Of a stretch of DNA of 64,000 nucleotides, positions 63,623 through 64,000 are shown one piece after another (position 1 is the first letter of the stretch; every line of letters starts with the position of its first letter). Source of the DNA: Affinirhizobium lemnae (GTDB taxonomy: Bacteria > Pseudomonadota > Alphaproteobacteria > Rhizobiales > Rhizobiaceae); contig NZ_JALJQZ010000022.1 of the NCBI RefSeq assembly GCF_022968395.1, forward strand, positions 1 to 64,000, given 5' to 3'. A program made the position numbers and the translations under genes. The notes beneath the pieces were generated by a model that worked only from the letters and a program-made list of their open reading frames with translations, had not been told where the DNA came from and ran no database searches.

Positions 63623-64000
63623 ATGTTCGCCATTTCCCTACCGGACCCAATCTTTTTTGCCGCCGCCATTCCGGCGGTTTCGCTCGTTGGCCTGTCCAAA
63701 GGTGGGCTCGGTGGCGCCTTCGCGCTGATCGGCGTGCCGCTGATGGCAATGGTGGTGACCCCGGTGGACGCCGCTGCCATTTTTCTGCCGATCCTCATCA
63801 TCATGGATTTGGTCGCGCTCTATGCTTGGCGGAACTTCAACGACCGCAAGCTACTGCTGACGCTGCTTCCTGGATGCATCATCGGCATCGCGCTCGGCTG
63901 GGCGACATCGGCCTATGTTCCGGATGACGCACTGCGCTTCGTCATCGCCGTGTCCATGATCCTGTTTGCCAGCCGCTATTTCTATCAAACCTATGGGCCT
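63623..64000 (+). CDS. TauE/SafE-family sulfite exporter-like permease, N-terminal part
   Basis: The frame is open from the ATG at 63623 to the window edge (126 residues, incomplete). Hydrophobic segments and the motif AIPAVSLVGLSKGGLGGAF followed by GVPLMAMVVTPVDAAAIFLP are typical of TauE/SafE permeases, which move sulfite, sulfoacetate or other anions across the inner membrane. No strong Shine-Dalgarno precedes the ATG. It is divergent from the ThiE-like gene. Confidence 0.85.
   Translation, partial: MFAISLPDPIFFAAAIPAVSLVGLSKGGLGGAFALIGVPLMAMVVTPVDAAAIFLPILIIMDLVALYAWRNFNDRKLLLTLLPGCIIGIALGWATSAYVPDDALRFVIAVSMILFASRYFYQTYGP

Noticed and set aside
1..64000. CRISPR array or prophage
   Set aside because: No evenly spaced direct repeats, integrase, capsid or tail-like frames were seen on either strand.

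Overview
The window reads as chromosomal DNA of an alphaproteobacterium of the Rhizobiaceae, most like the Agrobacterium/Rhizobium group. This is inferred from gene order and gene content (serC-serA with a serC-type leader, the ybgC-tolQRAB-pal-cpoB-tilS-ftsH-glmM block, ruvCAB, fba-pgk-gap-tkt-zapA, rcdA) and from regulatory motifs typical of the class (CtrA boxes TTAA-N7-TTAA, an FNR/FixK box). No database search was possible. In Agrobacterium genomes this kind of block is known from the secondary (linear) chromosome, but the window itself cannot prove the replicon.

Layout. 1-3.5 kb: end of a GNAT acetyltransferase, a universal stress protein behind a perfect FNR box, a small XRE regulator, then about 1.6 kb of atypical sequence holding one orphan ORF beside tRNA-Met(CAT). 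3.6-11 kb: mnmA, a DUF1810 protein, a Tim44-domain protein, a MITE-like element inserted directly behind serA, the serC-serA pair and an outer-membrane beta-barrel protein. 11-22.5 kb: the cell-envelope block glmM, ftsH, tilS, cpoB, pal, tolB, tolA, tolR, tolQ, ybgC, all on the minus strand. 22.5-25.8 kb: DUF2945, NUDIX and ruvB-ruvA-ruvC. 25.9-34.6 kb: mixed single genes (coiled-coil membrane protein, LLM monooxygenase, YebC, PNPOx-like protein, MBL protein, MFS transporter, flavoprotein). 34.6-43.7 kb: central carbon genes fba, pgk, gap and tkt, interrupted by a K+/H+-antiporter-like gene and an orphan TadG-like gene. 44-53.3 kb: DUF4164, zapA, probable 6S RNA, a three-gene phosphorelay, a CBS/CorC-type membrane protein, 5-FCL, YmdB, DUF1192, a candidate small RNA, rcdA, a D,D-carboxypeptidase and rpmE. 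53.5-64 kb: an ABC exporter, an orphan Bug receptor, an FAD dehydrogenase, a MotA/MotB-like ion-channel pair, a triple-hairpin repeat, suhB, a Sel1 protein, a ThiE-like protein and the start of a TauE/SafE permease.

How it fits together. Much of the window serves envelope integrity and division (Tol-Pal, FtsH, GlmM, D,D-carboxypeptidase, ZapA, RcdA) and sugar/serine metabolism. Five perfect TTAA-N7-TTAA sites, all intergenic, lie upstream of the omp gene, tolQ, the ruvC/coiled-coil gene pair, a candidate small RNA and rcdA, so several of these genes may be tied to the CtrA cell-cycle circuit. The observations most worth follow-up are this CtrA set with its small RNA, the MotA/MotB-like pair with an intact channel aspartate, the histidine-kinase/Rcp1/REC-HisKA_2 cassette next to 6S RNA, the MITE behind serA and the 27-bp perfect dyad between pgk and fba. 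No phage, CRISPR array or recognisable complete defence system was seen.
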